Assembly: GCF_000506865.1 (NCBI RefSeq)
Contig: NZ_AYSV01000089.1
Span: forward strand, 1-38,555
DNA length: 38,555 bases
Direction: 5' to 3'
DNA from: Pelistega indica
GTDB lineage: Bacteria; Pseudomonadota; Gammaproteobacteria; Burkholderiales; Burkholderiaceae_B
This document shows positions 26,837-36,793 of this stretch, piece after piece (position 1 is the stretch's first letter; each line of letters begins with the position of its first letter). A program made the position numbers and the translations under genes. A model generated the notes under the pieces. It saw nothing but the letters and a program-made list of their open reading frames with translations, made no database searches and was not told the origin of the DNA.

Positions 26837-27562
26837 ATGATAAAAATCAATTTATACCCAGTCACTGATAAAACAGATTTAATTTCTTTATTTAAACAAC
26901 ATCCATTATTTGCGAATTTCCCGGATGGCTTATATGATGTTGTGACTCAAGAAGCCAAATATGTCAATGTTGTTGCTGGCGATATTTTGTTTAATGAGGG
27001 CGATGCTGCTGAGCAATATATGTTGGTGGCAGAGGGTGAAATAGAAATGTTTCGGTATTCTATAGAAGGTGATGAAAGGGTCTTCAATATTTTTGGTAAG
27101 GGCCAATTAATTGCTCATGCAGCTATGTTTATGCAGCATGGTAAATACCCAATGAATGCGAGAGCAAGAAATGATGCGTATTTGTATTGTTTGAATCGCC
27201 AATCCTTACATCAGGCTTGTTATGACTACCCCGAATTGGCTATTCGATTATTATCTGGCTTGAGTGTTAATGTTTATCAGCAACTTAATCAAGTACATTG
27301 GTTAACGTCAAGTTCTGCACAAGAGCGATTAGCGCATTACTTTGTTGAATTAAATAAAAAACAAGGAAATCAGCAAAAGGTTAGTATTCCAGTAACGCAA
27401 AGGCAATTAGCTGCACAGTTAGGGATTCGTGCAGAAACGTTGAATAGGTTGCTTGGTGAGTGGCAACAAAAAAACTATATTGAAGGTAAAAGAAAAGACT
27501 GGGTCTTGTTAGATTTGGCTTATTTACAAGAATTATCAGGTGCGGCTAAACGGACTTTTTAG
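26837..27562 (+). CDS. Crp/Fnr family transcriptional regulator
   Basis: A 241-residue regulator. The cyclic-nucleotide-binding-like domain (about 20-140) has VVAGDILFNEGDAAEQYMLV and a shortened phosphate-binding region. The dimer helix is about 145-165, and the C-terminal winged HTH reads VTQRQLAAQLGIRAETLNRL. It lacks the N-terminal Cys cluster of FNR, and the cAMP-contact residues of CRP are not evident, so the effector is unknown. No Shine-Dalgarno is obvious before this ATG; an operator-like dyad lies there instead. The downstream aroG has its own leader. Confidence 0.88.
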   Translation: MIKINLYPVTDKTDLISLFKQHPLFANFPDGLYDVVTQEAKYVNVVAGDILFNEGDAAEQYMLVAEGEIEMFRYSIEGDERVFNIFGKGQLIAHAAMFMQHGKYPMNARARNDAYLYCLNRQSLHQACYDYPELAIRLLSGLSVNVYQQLNQVHWLTSSSAQERLAHYFVELNKKQGNQQKVSIPVTQRQLAAQLGIRAETLNRLLGEWQQKNYIEGKRKDWVLLDLAYLQELSGAAKRTF

Positions 27563-27647
27563 TTTAAATGTAGCAATGAAACAACGAAGTAAAAGCAAAA
27601 GCCAAAATTCTTTAGGTTCTGACAATAGTTGTGTTAGCATAGAAAAC

Positions 27648-27737
27648 ATGAATATGCTAATGAAAACAGTATCTTATTTTTTATTTTTTTTGGATTTTCA
27701 AAGCCTTAGAGCGGAGAGAAGGATACTGTGTAGCTAA
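27648..27737 (+). CDS. Putative aroG leader peptide, Tyr/Phe-rich
   Basis: A 29-residue open frame ending at TAA 27735-27737, between the Crp/Fnr gene and aroG. Its core is SYFLFFLDF, with one Tyr codon (27675) and four Phe codons (27678, 27684, 27687, 27696) within 24 bases. In-frame ATGs at 27648, 27654 and 27660 are possible starts; none has a strong Shine-Dalgarno. A terminator hairpin follows 16 bases after the stop. This is the layout of a leader peptide for ribosome-mediated attenuation, and Phe/Tyr are the end products that inhibit class I DAHP synthases. Confidence 0.6.
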   Translation: MNMLMKTVSYFLFFLDFQSLRAERRILCS

Positions 27738-27784
27738 TCAAAATGCCATCCAGAAGCCGCCTAAAAAACTAGGTGGCTTTTTTA
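27700..27784 (+). promoter_or_regulatory. Attenuator: leader terminator upstream of aroG
   Basis: The terminator stem AAGCCGCCT (27754-27762) / AGGTGGCTT (27771-27779), with one G-T pair and an 8-nt A-rich loop, is followed by a run of T and lies 49 bases before the aroG start. An upstream AAAGCC at 27700-27705, in the distal part of the leader ORF, can pair with GGCTTT at 27775-27780 and so prevent the terminator. A ribosome stalled on the early Tyr/Phe codons would leave that segment free; one that reaches the stop would cover it. The arrangement supports amino-acid-controlled read-through. Confidence 0.65.
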
Positions 27785-27832
27785 ATTTATGTTTTAAGTA
27801 GTTAACTAATGTAATAAATAGGAGAAATTAAC

Positions 27833-28897
27833 GTGTCATACAATACCGATGATATTCGTATTCATGAAATTAGAGAGTTAAGTCCACCATCTCACCTGAT
27901 GCGTGAATTTCCTATTTCTATCAGAGTTTCAAATGTCGTACATGATGCTAGACAAGCTATTCATAATATTCTGACTGATCAAGATGATCGTTTGGTAGTG
28001 GTTGTTGGACCTTGCTCTATCCATGATACGAAAGCCGCACTGGAGTATGCTGATCGCTTACAAGTACTGCGTGAAAAGTATAAAGATCAATTAGAAGTAG
28101 TTATGCGTGTTTACTTTGAAAAACCACGTACAACAGTAGGTTGGAAAGGTTTGATTAATGATCCAGATTTAGATCATAGTTTTAATATTAATAAGGGTTT
28201 ACGCATTGCGCGTGAATTATTGTTAAGTATTAATGAAAAAGGATTGCCAGCAGGTTGTGAATACCTTGATATGATTACGCCACAGTATATTGCTGATTTA
28301 GTTTCATGGGGCGCTATTGGTGCACGTACAACAGAAAGTCAAGTGCATCGAGAATTGGCTTCAGGACTATCTTGTCCGGTAGGCTTTAAAAATGGAACAG
28401 ATGGCAATACTAAAATTGCGATTGATGCCATTAAGGCAGCTTCTTCACCCCATCATTTTTTGTCGGTGACTAAGGGGGGGCATTCAGCGATTGTAAAAAC
28501 CAAAGGTAATCACGATTGTCATATTATTCTACGCGGTGGTAAAACACCAAATTATCAAGCCGAGTTTGTCCAAGCAGCGAGTACTGACTTAGAAAAAGCG
28601 GGATTAACGCCTAAAATTATGATTGACGCTAGTCATGCTAATAGCAGTAAGAAACCAGAAAACCAACCACTAGTGATGGAAGATGTAGCACAACAAATGG
28701 AGGCGGGTGATAAGCGTATTTTTGGTGTGATGATTGAATCTCATTTGGTTGCTGGTCGTCAGGATTATGTTGAAGGGCAAGCACTTGTTTATGGTCAAAG
28801 TATTACTGATGGTTGTATTGATTGGTCAACAACTGAGCAAGTGTTAGCACGTCTGGCGAAAGCTGTTGAAAATCGTCGCCAGAAGCTATCTGCTTAA
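27833..28897 (+). CDS. aroG: 3-deoxy-7-phosphoheptulonate synthase, class I
   Basis: A 354-residue class I (AroFGH type) DAHP synthase, the first step of the shikimate pathway, joining PEP and erythrose-4-phosphate. Family motifs are VVVGPCSIHD, YFEKPRTTVGWKG, PVGFKNGTDG, VTKGGHSAIV and MIDASHANSSKKP. The start is GTG at 27833, decided by AGGAGA at about 27820-27825. The enzyme type is normally feedback-inhibited by Phe or Tyr, which fits the Phe/Tyr-rich leader upstream. The isoenzyme letter (F, G or H) is not resolved from sequence. A terminator follows at 28968. Confidence 0.95.
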   Translation: MSYNTDDIRIHEIRELSPPSHLMREFPISIRVSNVVHDARQAIHNILTDQDDRLVVVVGPCSIHDTKAALEYADRLQVLREKYKDQLEVVMRVYFEKPRTTVGWKGLINDPDLDHSFNINKGLRIARELLLSINEKGLPAGCEYLDMITPQYIADLVSWGAIGARTTESQVHRELASGLSCPVGFKNGTDGNTKIAIDAIKAASSPHHFLSVTKGGHSAIVKTKGNHDCHIILRGGKTPNYQAEFVQAASTDLEKAGLTPKIMIDASHANSSKKPENQPLVMEDVAQQMEAGDKRIFGVMIESHLVAGRQDYVEGQALVYGQSITDGCIDWSTTEQVLARLAKAVENRRQKLSA

Positions 28898-28967
28898 CAA
28901 TTATCAGCATAAGTATTCTTGAGATAATTAGAACAAGCGAAAAAAGCAATTCTTAACCACATTTTTT

Positions 28968-29009
28968 AAGAGATTAAGTGTATACACTGCATTTAATCTC
29001 TTTATTTTT
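28968..29009 (+). terminator. Rho-independent terminator after aroG
   Basis: A 10-bp stem AAGAGATTAA/TTAATCTCTT (28968-28977 with 28993-29002) is followed by TATTTTT. It lies 70 bases after the aroG stop and before mnmA. Confidence 0.8.
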
Positions 29010-29083
29010 GGCTTTAAAAGAGTTTGTATTTGCATTGCTGTAAAGGGCGTGTGTCATAGGGAAATCGGTTACAATACGTCATT

Positions 29084-30196
29084 ATGAATACTACTTTAAA
29101 AAAACCTCGTGTTGTGATTGGTCTGTCTGGCGGTGTTGACTCGTCGGTGAGTGCTTGGTTGCTCAAAGAGCAAGGCTATGATGTTGTTGGTCTGTTTATG
29201 AAAAATTGGGAAGACGATGATGACTCAGAGTACTGTTCAACGCGACAAGATTGGATTGATGCGGCAAGCGTAGCAGATGTATTAGGGATTGATATTGAGG
29301 CAGTTAATTTTTCTGCTGAGTATAAAGATAGAGTATTTGCAGAATTTTTACGAGAATACTCTGCTGGACGAACACCTAATCCAGATGTATTGTGTAATGC
29401 AGAAATTAAATTTAAGGCATTTTTGGACCATGCGATGACGCTTGGCGCTGATTTTATCGCCACAGGGCATTATGCCAGAGTACGCTCCATTGAGGTTAAT
29501 GGCAATACCGAATATCAGTTATTAAAGGGTTTGGATCCGCTTAAAGATCAAAGTTATTTCTTGCATCGATTAAACCAAGCCCAGTTGAGTAAAGCGATTT
29601 TTCCTCTTGGTGAAATTTGTAAAACTGAAGTCAGAAAAATTGCACAACAATTGAAGTTACCCAATGCTACGAAGAAAGACTCGACTGGGATTTGTTTTAT
29701 TGGGGAGAGACCGTTTAGAGAGTTTTTAAATCGCTATTTGCCTACTAAGCCAGGTCCTATTTTGACAGATGAAGGAAAAGAAATTGGTCAACATACAGGC
29801 TTAGCTTTTTATACCTTAGGGCAACGTAAAGGTTTAGGCATTGGTGGCGTCAAAGGTTATCAGGCTGATGACGGTACAGCAGATGCATGGTATGTTGCAC
29901 ATAAAGATCTTAAGAATAATGTGTTATACGTGGTTAGTGGTCATGATCACCCATGGTTATTGAAACCGGAATTGGAAGCAGAAGATGCGAGTTGGATTGC
30001 TGGTTATACACCTGCTTTAGGTAATTATGGTGCAAAAACACGTTATAGACAGCAAGATGCTCAGTGCCAGCTAGTTAGTGCGGATGATAAAAAATTTACG
30101 TTGGCTTTTGAGCAAGCTCAATGGGCAGTCACACCGGGGCAATCAGCTGTATTGTATGACGGCGATATTTGCTTGGGTGGAGGAATTATTTATTAA
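29084..30196 (+). CDS. mnmA: tRNA-specific 2-thiouridylase
   Basis: A 370-residue enzyme that puts sulphur on U34 of tRNA-Lys, -Glu and -Gln, taking persulphide sulphur from the IscS-Tus relay. The PP-loop SGGVDSS is at residues 15-21. The catalytic cysteine pair is Cys104 (VLCNAEIKF) and Cys204 (TGICFIGER). The motif GHYARV and the C-terminal beta-barrel with [16 protein letters not shown] are standard. It ends 18 bp before the purB start, so the two are probably an operon, an arrangement also known in E. coli where mnmA and purB are neighbours (with hflD between). Confidence 0.97.
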   Translation: MNTTLKKPRVVIGLSGGVDSSVSAWLLKEQGYDVVGLFMKNWEDDDDSEYCSTRQDWIDAASVADVLGIDIEAVNFSAEYKDRVFAEFLREYSAGRTPNPDVLCNAEIKFKAFLDHAMTLGADFIATGHYARVRSIEVNGNTEYQLLKGLDPLKDQSYFLHRLNQAQLSKAIFPLGEICKTEVRKIAQQLKLPNATKKDSTGICFIGERPFREFLNRYLPTKPGPILTDEGKEIGQHTGLAFYTLGQRKGLGIGGVKGYQADDGTADAWYVAHKDLKNNVLYVVSGHDHPWLLKPELEAEDASWIAGYTPALGNYGAKTRYRQQDAQCQLVSADDKKFTLAFEQAQWAVTPGQSAVLYDGDICLGGGIIY

Positions 30197-30199
30197 TAG

Positions 30200-31597
<1,398 letters not shown>

Positions 31598-31630
31598 AAA
31601 CTGTCAGAGATAGTTGATAAAGACTCTCAG

Positions 31631-31667
31631 GCCACTATGGTTGTTCCTATAGTGGCTTTTGTTTTGT
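31631..31667 (+). terminator. Rho-independent terminator after purB
   Basis: An 8-bp stem GCCACTAT/ATAGTGGC (31631-31638 with 31649-31656) is followed by TTTTGTTTT, 33 bases after the purB stop. Confidence 0.8.
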
Positions 31668-31785
31668 AATATATTTTTACACTGTCCAGCAAATACATAC
31701 AAAAAATACGTGAATACGTATATCTTTATTTATCATATTCTTTACAATGAAAGAGACTTATATAAATTAAAGAAAAGGAGCTGAT

Positions 31786-31947
31786 ATGTTACATTATGCT
31801 GTCGTATTTTTAGTGATTGCTTTAATTGCTGCCGTATTAGGTTTTGGTGGAATTGCGGGGACTGCTGCAAGTATTGCAAAAATTTTATTTGTCGTGTTTT
31901 TAATTGTAGCTGTTCTTTCGTTTATTTTTGGACGAGGTAGACGGTAG
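31786..31947 (+). CDS. DUF1328 small membrane protein (YtjA-like)
   Basis: A 53-residue, very hydrophobic protein starting [20 protein letters not shown], with a short [12 protein letters not shown] turn and a second helix ending in the basic tail FGRGRR. These are the features of DUF1328/YtjA, a two-helix inner-membrane family often under stress control, with no proven function. AAAGGAG sits six bases before the ATG. It is a single gene between terminators. It was found by direct reading because it is short. Confidence 0.85.
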   Translation: MLHYAVVFLVIALIAAVLGFGGIAGTAASIAKILFVVFLIVAVLSFIFGRGRR

Positions 31948-32098
31948 TTAATTATTGTAAAGTAATTGGTCTATATTCTATAGGGTAAGTGATATAATCA
32001 ATCAACTTATGAAATAGTTTACGGATATTTAACCTCTTTGAAATTTGTTAATAAAATACGGGTTATATAATATCCAATGTAGTTCTAAATTATTTTAT

Positions 32099-32123
32099 AG
32101 GCAGCTTTTATTTAAAGCTGCCT
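32099..32123 (+). terminator. Terminator-like hairpin before the 32152 lipoprotein gene
   Basis: A perfect 10-bp stem AGGCAGCTTT/AAAGCTGCCT has a 5-nt loop followed by ATTTCTATTT. It lies 151 bases after the DUF1328 gene and 28 bases before the next ATG. It may end the DUF1328 transcript, or be a leader hairpin of the lipoprotein gene. Confidence 0.55.
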
Positions 32124-32151
32124 ATTTCTATTTGCAAAGGAAGAATCATAA

Positions 32152-32715
32152 ATGACGTTGAAGCATTTACGTTTGGGATTCATTAGTCTTTTAGCGATGG
32201 TGCTAACTGCGTGTGGTACAGTGACTGAGTATCGTTATGGACAAATTTCTCATCCAAAACGCACAGAAGTTGAACGAGTTCCATTTAATCCTAATGATAT
32301 AGGTGGTCATACGGGAATTTCACATTTAGTTGGTCGAGCGTATTTACGTGATAACAGGAGTTTTCAAGAAAGAGTAGGTGGTTTTATTGATGTTGTGTTA
32401 AATCCCGTCTCTAAAGCTAGTACGCAATGGTTTACTGAAGTGTGTCGTCATGGCAAAGTGTTAAAAGGGCAACCAGATGCCTTATATCAACAAGCATTGA
32501 TTCAAACGAAAACCAATAATTATGGTCAGTTTGCATTTCCTAATGTCCCTTCGGGAGAATACTATTTATCAACTCGTATCTATTGGTTAGATGAAGCACC
32601 TAGAAGCGGACCGATTGAATATGGTGGTTTATTGGCTAAAAAAATCAACTTACAACCTGGGGCACAGACAATTGATTTGAGTCAAATTGATAAATGTCCA
32701 GGTTATTATCACTAA
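32152..32715 (+). CDS. Hypothetical lipoprotein with carboxypeptidase-regulatory-like fold
   Basis: A 187-residue predicted lipoprotein with an N-terminal signal and the lipobox LTAC (Cys21), followed by GT. The middle has an unusual segment HLVGRAYLRDNRSFQ and two further Cys (EVCRHG, DKCPGYYH) that may form a disulphide. The C-terminal half, NYGQFAFPNVPSGEYYLSTR, is the pattern of a CarboxypepD_reg-like beta-sandwich (G-x-F-x-F-x-x-V-P-x-G-x-Y). No enzyme motif is seen. AAAGGAAGA lies before the ATG. Codon use is normal, and the function is not known. Confidence 0.75.
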   Translation: MTLKHLRLGFISLLAMVLTACGTVTEYRYGQISHPKRTEVERVPFNPNDIGGHTGISHLVGRAYLRDNRSFQERVGGFIDVVLNPVSKASTQWFTEVCRHGKVLKGQPDALYQQALIQTKTNNYGQFAFPNVPSGEYYLSTRIYWLDEAPRSGPIEYGGLLAKKINLQPGAQTIDLSQIDKCPGYYH

Positions 32716-32836
32716 AAACTTGGTCATTTTACCAAAATTTACATTTTTTCTTTTAAAAAACAAAGATTTTTAGTGACTATTTCAAGTAAATTCTATATAG
32801 TAAGCTTGTTTTATTATTTTCTGAGGATTAGGCATA

Positions 32837-33416
32837 ATGAAAATTACTCGTATTTTAGTTAGCTCAACATTAGCTTTAGCATTAACAGCATGTTTTGCTA
32901 CAGGTGGTTCTTCATCTACTACAACAACAGTAGCTAAAACTGATACTACATTAAGAGATGCGTTAGCTAAAGAGGCAGCACACGCTAAGTCATTTAACCT
33001 TTATGTAGGTTCTACACAAAAAACAGTTGCAAAAGCTGCTAAAAAAACAAAAAAAATCTAAAAAATCAAAAGCAGTAGCAGAAACTCCTGCTGCTACAGT
33101 AGAAGTAATGTCTGACAACGTAACTTACTACACTTCTGGTGCTATTGTTAGCAATGCAGATGTACGTAATGCATTCGTTGCAAAAACAGTTGCTGGTGAG
33201 CCTGCTTTAGGTGTTCGTTTAACTGATGCAGCTAATGCTCGTTTATCTAGTGCATTAAGAGCTAATATGGCTAATACAGTATTAGCTAGTTTAAATAACT
33301 CAGTATTTGCCAAAGTGAACAATGCAGACGCAAAATTACAAGACGGCGTATTACTAATTCCAATGAAATCTTTAAATGATGCGCGTGATTTAGCTGATTT
33401 ATTACGTAAAAAATAA
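32837..33416 (+). pseudogene. SecD-head-like lipoprotein, frameshifted at poly-A
   Basis: Two frames make one lipoprotein of about 192 residues. Frame one (32837-33061) has a signal peptide with lipobox LTAC (Cys19), a Ser/Thr-rich linker and the start of the domain (FNLYVGSTQKTVAK). Frame two continues with VEVMSDNVTYYTSGAIVSNA to the stop at 33416. The frames meet in a Lys-rich stretch with A7 (33041-33047) and A8 (33049-33056); loss of one A from either restores a single frame. The C-terminal domain resembles the SecDF P1-head pattern (IVSNADVRNAF, GEPALGVRLTDAANARL, DGVLLIPMKSLNDARDLADLL), an inference from pattern only. It could be phase-variable, slippage-rescued or a sequencing error. 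Confidence 0.75.
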
Positions 33417-33557
33417 TTAAATTCACAGCTGAGGCTGTGTAATAATTTGAAATATAGAATGCACGACTTAACAATTCTTATGCATAGTGGGGCGTGCATT
33501 TATACTTTATTTTGATATAATATAATTATCGTTAATTATATTTATAAAGGAAGAAAT

Positions 33558-34079
33558 ATGAAATTATCTCGCAAATTAGCTGTTGCTGTATTACCTTTAG
33601 CAGTTATTTTAGCCGGTTGTTCAACTGTAAAAGATGCAGCTAATGCTACAGCTAATACAGTATCAAATGCTGCTGGTGCAGTAGCTGATGCAGTTACTCC
33701 TGCAAAACAAGCTTCTATTGACGTCTTCTTAGCTAGCCAAAAAGCGGTAAAAGGTTACCAAGCAGTTAAAATTACTGATAAACAAACTATTTACGTTAAC
33801 ACAACTAAACCAATTATTACTCGTAACCAATTAACTGCTTTGGAAAGTGTTAAAGATAACCAAGGTCGTTCTTTCGTACGTTTAGCATTGAACAAAGATG
33901 GTTTAGCTGCATTAAAAGCAACACCAAAAGGTCAAAACTACGTAACAACTGTTGACGGTCAATTAGCTGCTGTTGGTGCTTTTGCACAAGAAAATTACTT
34001 ATACGTTCCAGTGCGTGACGAAAAAGTAGCAACTAGCATTGTTGATGCTGTAGCTGGTAGAACAACTACATCTAAATAA
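33558..34079 (+). CDS. Lipoprotein with SecD-head-like domain
   Basis: A 173-residue predicted lipoprotein with lipobox LAGC (Cys21). An alanine-rich helical linker (DAANATANTVSNAAGAVADA, about 26-45) resembles outer-membrane-anchored linkers. The C-terminal domain (about 50-168) has the pattern TIYVNTTKPIITRNQLTAL, SFVRLALNKDGLAALKATP, VDGQLAAVGAF and ENYLYVPVRDEKVATSIVDA. It matches the neighbouring frameshifted lipoprotein in arrangement and is like the P1-head of SecDF. The two genes are 141 bp apart and may be an old duplication. AAAGGAAG precedes the ATG, and a strong terminator follows. Confidence 0.8.
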   Translation: MKLSRKLAVAVLPLAVILAGCSTVKDAANATANTVSNAAGAVADAVTPAKQASIDVFLASQKAVKGYQAVKITDKQTIYVNTTKPIITRNQLTALESVKDNQGRSFVRLALNKDGLAALKATPKGQNYVTTVDGQLAAVGAFAQENYLYVPVRDEKVATSIVDAVAGRTTTSK

Positions 34080-34100
34080 TTAGATTTTTTAGATTCGTAT

Positions 34101-34135
34101 AAAAGCTTCAGGAAGTGTTTCCTGAAGCTTTTTCT
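34101..34135 (+). terminator. Strong rho-independent terminator
   Basis: A perfect 13-bp stem AAAAGCTTCAGGA/TCCTGAAGCTTTT (34101-34113 with 34120-34132) has a 6-nt loop followed by TTTCTTT. It ends the lipoprotein gene 22 bases after its stop. Confidence 0.92.
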
Positions 34136-34216
34136 TTACTTACTATAGGTATGTTATTGTTATAGTGGTATGATTGCGTATTAATCAAATCAAATAAATT
34201 AAATTAGAGACAATTT

Positions 34217-35935
34217 ATGCGAATTCCTTTTTTCACCCGAAATCTTGTTTTTGTCTTGATACTAGTATTGTGTGTACTTTCCTTCTTTTTACTGTTTGTT
34301 GATGCAGGATGGTTGTGGCTTTTTATTCCTAGTTTGGCATTAAGCATTCTTGGTATATATGATATAAAACAAACAAGACATTCAATTCGTCGTAATTATC
34401 CTGTGATTGGTAATCTACGTTTTTTATTTGAAAATATTCGTCCTGAAATTCGACAATATTTTATTGAAAGTGATACCGATAATTTACCTTTTTCGAGACT
34501 GCAACGATCTATTGTCTATCAACGGGCTAAACAACAAGTGGATAAACGCCCATTTGGTACGATTAAAGATGTTTATGAAAAAGATTACGAATGGATTAAC
34601 CATTCTATGCATCCTTACCATATCAGCGATACTGACTTTAGAACAACGGTAGGTGGTCCGCAATGTACACAACCTTATAGTATTTCATTATTCAATATTT
34701 CAGCGATGAGTTTTGGTGCTTTATCTGCTAATGCTATTTCAGCACTAAATATTGGTGCACAAAGAGGACATTTTGCTCATGATACGGGTGAGGGTGGTAT
34801 CAGTAAGTATCATATGAAAGGTGGTGATCTAATTTGGAATATTGGCTCAGGTTATTTTGGCTGTCGTAATGATGACGGTCGTTTCAGTGATGAAAAATTT
34901 GCTGAAAAAGCTCGTATGCCTAATGTGAAAATGATTGAATTAAAAATTTCACAAGGTGCTAAGCCGGGGCATGGCGGTATTTTACCTGCCGCAAAAGTGA
35001 CTGCTGAGATTGCAGAAGCTCGAGGTATTCCTATTGGTGTGGATTGTAACTCTCCGCCAACTCATCCAGAATTTGATAATCCAATAGGTATGTTGGAGTT
35101 TATCAAACGTATGCGTGATTTATCTGGTGGTAAACCAACTGGTTTTAAGATTTGTGTGGGGCATGCATGGGAGTTTTTTGCGATTGCTAAAGCGATGCTA
35201 GAAACAGGTATTTATCCAGACTTTATCGTTGTTGATGGCGCAGAAGGGGGAACGGGTGCGGCACCAGTAGAGTTTACTGATCACGTGGGGACACCGCTAC
35301 GTGAAGCCTTGCGATTAGTGCATAATACGTTAGTAGGCGTTGGATTAAGAAAGCATATTAAAATTGGTGCAGCAGGTAAAATTACGTCTGCTTTTGATAT
35401 CGCCCGTATGCTTTCATTAGGGGCGGATTGGTGTAATGCTGGCCGTGGCTATATGTTTGCTGTTGGTTGTATTCAAGCGCAAGTATGTCATACTGACAAA
35501 TGCCCAGCGGGTGTGGCTACACAAGATCCTAAGCGCCAACGTGGTTTAGATGTAGATAATAAATCCTCTCGCGTTTATAACTATCACAAAAATACGATGC
35601 ATGCATTAGCCGAATTAGTTGGTGCAGCAGGGTTAAGTCATCCTAATCAGTTGAAAGCGCATCATATTGCGCGACGAATTTCGCCAACAGAGGTTAGATT
35701 GCTATCAGCTATTTATCCTGAAATTAAAGAAAACGATTTACTAAAAGGTAATTATACTTTCCGATTATATGAAGTGGCTTGGCCTGCAGCGACAGCTAAA
35801 TCATTCCAGCCTGAATTGACTACTGAAGCATTAATGGAAAGTTTAAATCAGGTGTATAGACCAGCCAATGCAAGTCCTACAGCGACTGCTTCTGAGCATC
35901 TTCAGACTTCAGAAGAAGGGGTTACGGCTAGTTAA
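34217..35935 (+). CDS. FMN-binding glutamate synthase-like protein, membrane-anchored
   Basis: A 572-residue protein. Two transmembrane helices (about 9-30 and 35-50) are followed by a cytosolic domain of the glutamate synthase central/FMN type: ISAMSFGALSANAISALN, DTGEGGISKYH, ISQGAKPGHGGILP, VDGAEGGTGAAP and CHTDKCPAGVATQDP. The last motif contains Cys residues typical of the 3Fe-4S-binding part of GltB. There is no amidotransferase domain, so it cannot use glutamine as the full enzyme does. The family occurs widely as a stand-alone protein of unknown reaction. The C-terminal 20 residues are Ser/Thr-rich and not conserved-looking. Confidence 0.88.
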   Translation: MRIPFFTRNLVFVLILVLCVLSFFLLFVDAGWLWLFIPSLALSILGIYDIKQTRHSIRRNYPVIGNLRFLFENIRPEIRQYFIESDTDNLPFSRLQRSIVYQRAKQQVDKRPFGTIKDVYEKDYEWINHSMHPYHISDTDFRTTVGGPQCTQPYSISLFNISAMSFGALSANAISALNIGAQRGHFAHDTGEGGISKYHMKGGDLIWNIGSGYFGCRNDDGRFSDEKFAEKARMPNVKMIELKISQGAKPGHGGILPAAKVTAEIAEARGIPIGVDCNSPPTHPEFDNPIGMLEFIKRMRDLSGGKPTGFKICVGHAWEFFAIAKAMLETGIYPDFIVVDGAEGGTGAAPVEFTDHVGTPLREALRLVHNTLVGVGLRKHIKIGAAGKITSAFDIARMLSLGADWCNAGRGYMFAVGCIQAQVCHTDKCPAGVATQDPKRQRGLDVDNKSSRVYNYHKNTMHALAELVGAAGLSHPNQLKAHHIARRISPTEVRLLSAIYPEIKENDLLKGNYTFRLYEVAWPAATAKSFQPELTTEALMESLNQVYRPANASPTATASEHLQTSEEGVTAS

Positions 35936-36058
35936 TGGTTTTGTTTGTTATGAACAAGTTACGGATGGGGAATAGCAAGGATAAGATATCTATTTATCTA
36001 GTGATACGCTAAGGCGTAAAGTTCTCCATTACCTTCATAAGATATAATCAATAATAGA

Positions 36059-36095
36059 TAAATCCCTCGGAGTGTTTATACTATCGAGGGATTTA
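36059..36095. terminator. Inverted repeat / probable terminator between convergent genes
   Basis: A perfect 11-bp stem TAAATCCCTCG/CGAGGGATTTA (36059-36069 with 36085-36095) has a 15-nt loop. It lies 124 bases after the glutamate-synthase-like gene and 40 bases past the stop of the minus-strand gene at 36135. It has only a short T tract (ATAGTTTTG) on the plus strand. Confidence 0.65.
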
Positions 36096-36134
36096 TAGTT
36101 TTGAAAGGTCAAGAGAAAAATAGTTATTTATTAG

Positions 36135-36611
36135 CTATTTTTCAGCATTTAAACATTTTTCGGAAAACTGTTCACGTAACTCTGATAAAGGTTTGATGTG
36201 ATCCTTTGATGTTGACCATAACAGATTGGAGAATGTTTTAAAAGCCTCAAGATATTGTTCTGGAATGGTTGCTTCATCCTCAATATATGTCAATGCGTCA
36301 GACACGGGTTTATCTTTCATACGCATATCGTATAGCTTTTGAATCGTATCATTAGCGGCTTCACATGTGAGCTGCTCGTTAGTATCGTTTCCATTATCAT
36401 CGTCAGATGTTTGAGAAAATGCCTCATCTTTTGACATAGTTTTAGGCTTATTTTGTGCTTCATTATTAATATTGGCATCAGCGGTAATTGCTGGTGTAGA
36501 GGTATCAGTGTCTTCCTCAGCGAATAAAGTGGAATCTAATACTTTCCAAGCACCGAAAGTCACGAGCCCTAAAATACCTAGCACCATGAGAACTTTAATA
36601 ATTGCTTTCAT
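36135..36611 (-). CDS. Hypothetical single-pass membrane or exported protein
   Basis: Not recognised. The 158-residue product has one hydrophobic N-terminal segment (VLMVLGILGLVTFGAW), either an uncleaved anchor or a signal. A very acidic, Asn/Asp/Thr-rich linker follows (about 30-80), then a helical domain with two Cys (QLTCEAAN and SEKCLNAEK) that could form a disulphide in the periplasm. No motif points to a function. It is divergent from the barnase-like gene (182 bp between starts), so a functional link is possible but not shown. Codon use is like its neighbours. Confidence 0.65.
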   Translation of the reverse strand: MKAIIKVLMVLGILGLVTFGAWKVLDSTLFAEEDTDTSTPAITADANINNEAQNKPKTMSKDEAFSQTSDDDNGNDTNEQLTCEAANDTIQKLYDMRMKDKPVSDALTYIEDEATIPEQYLEAFKTFSNLLWSTSKDHIKPLSELREQFSEKCLNAEK

Positions 36612-36793
36612 TATTTGTAACCTTAATAATACTTATTCATTAAGTTTACATGGTTAAATAAAAACACGCTAGTGAAATTAAAATTTTTTCATTTACTACT
36701 ATAGAAAAGTTTGTTTCGTTGTGTCACGTTCAAAGAAAATTCAGTATACTTTTTCATATTACAATAAAAAAGTTTTGTGAGGAGCTAGCGATA

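Noticed and set aside
33128-33499. A 123-residue minus-strand ORF over the frameshifted lipoprotein
   Set aside because: It is antisense to a well-supported coding frame in an Ala-rich gene, which commonly produces long shadow ORFs.
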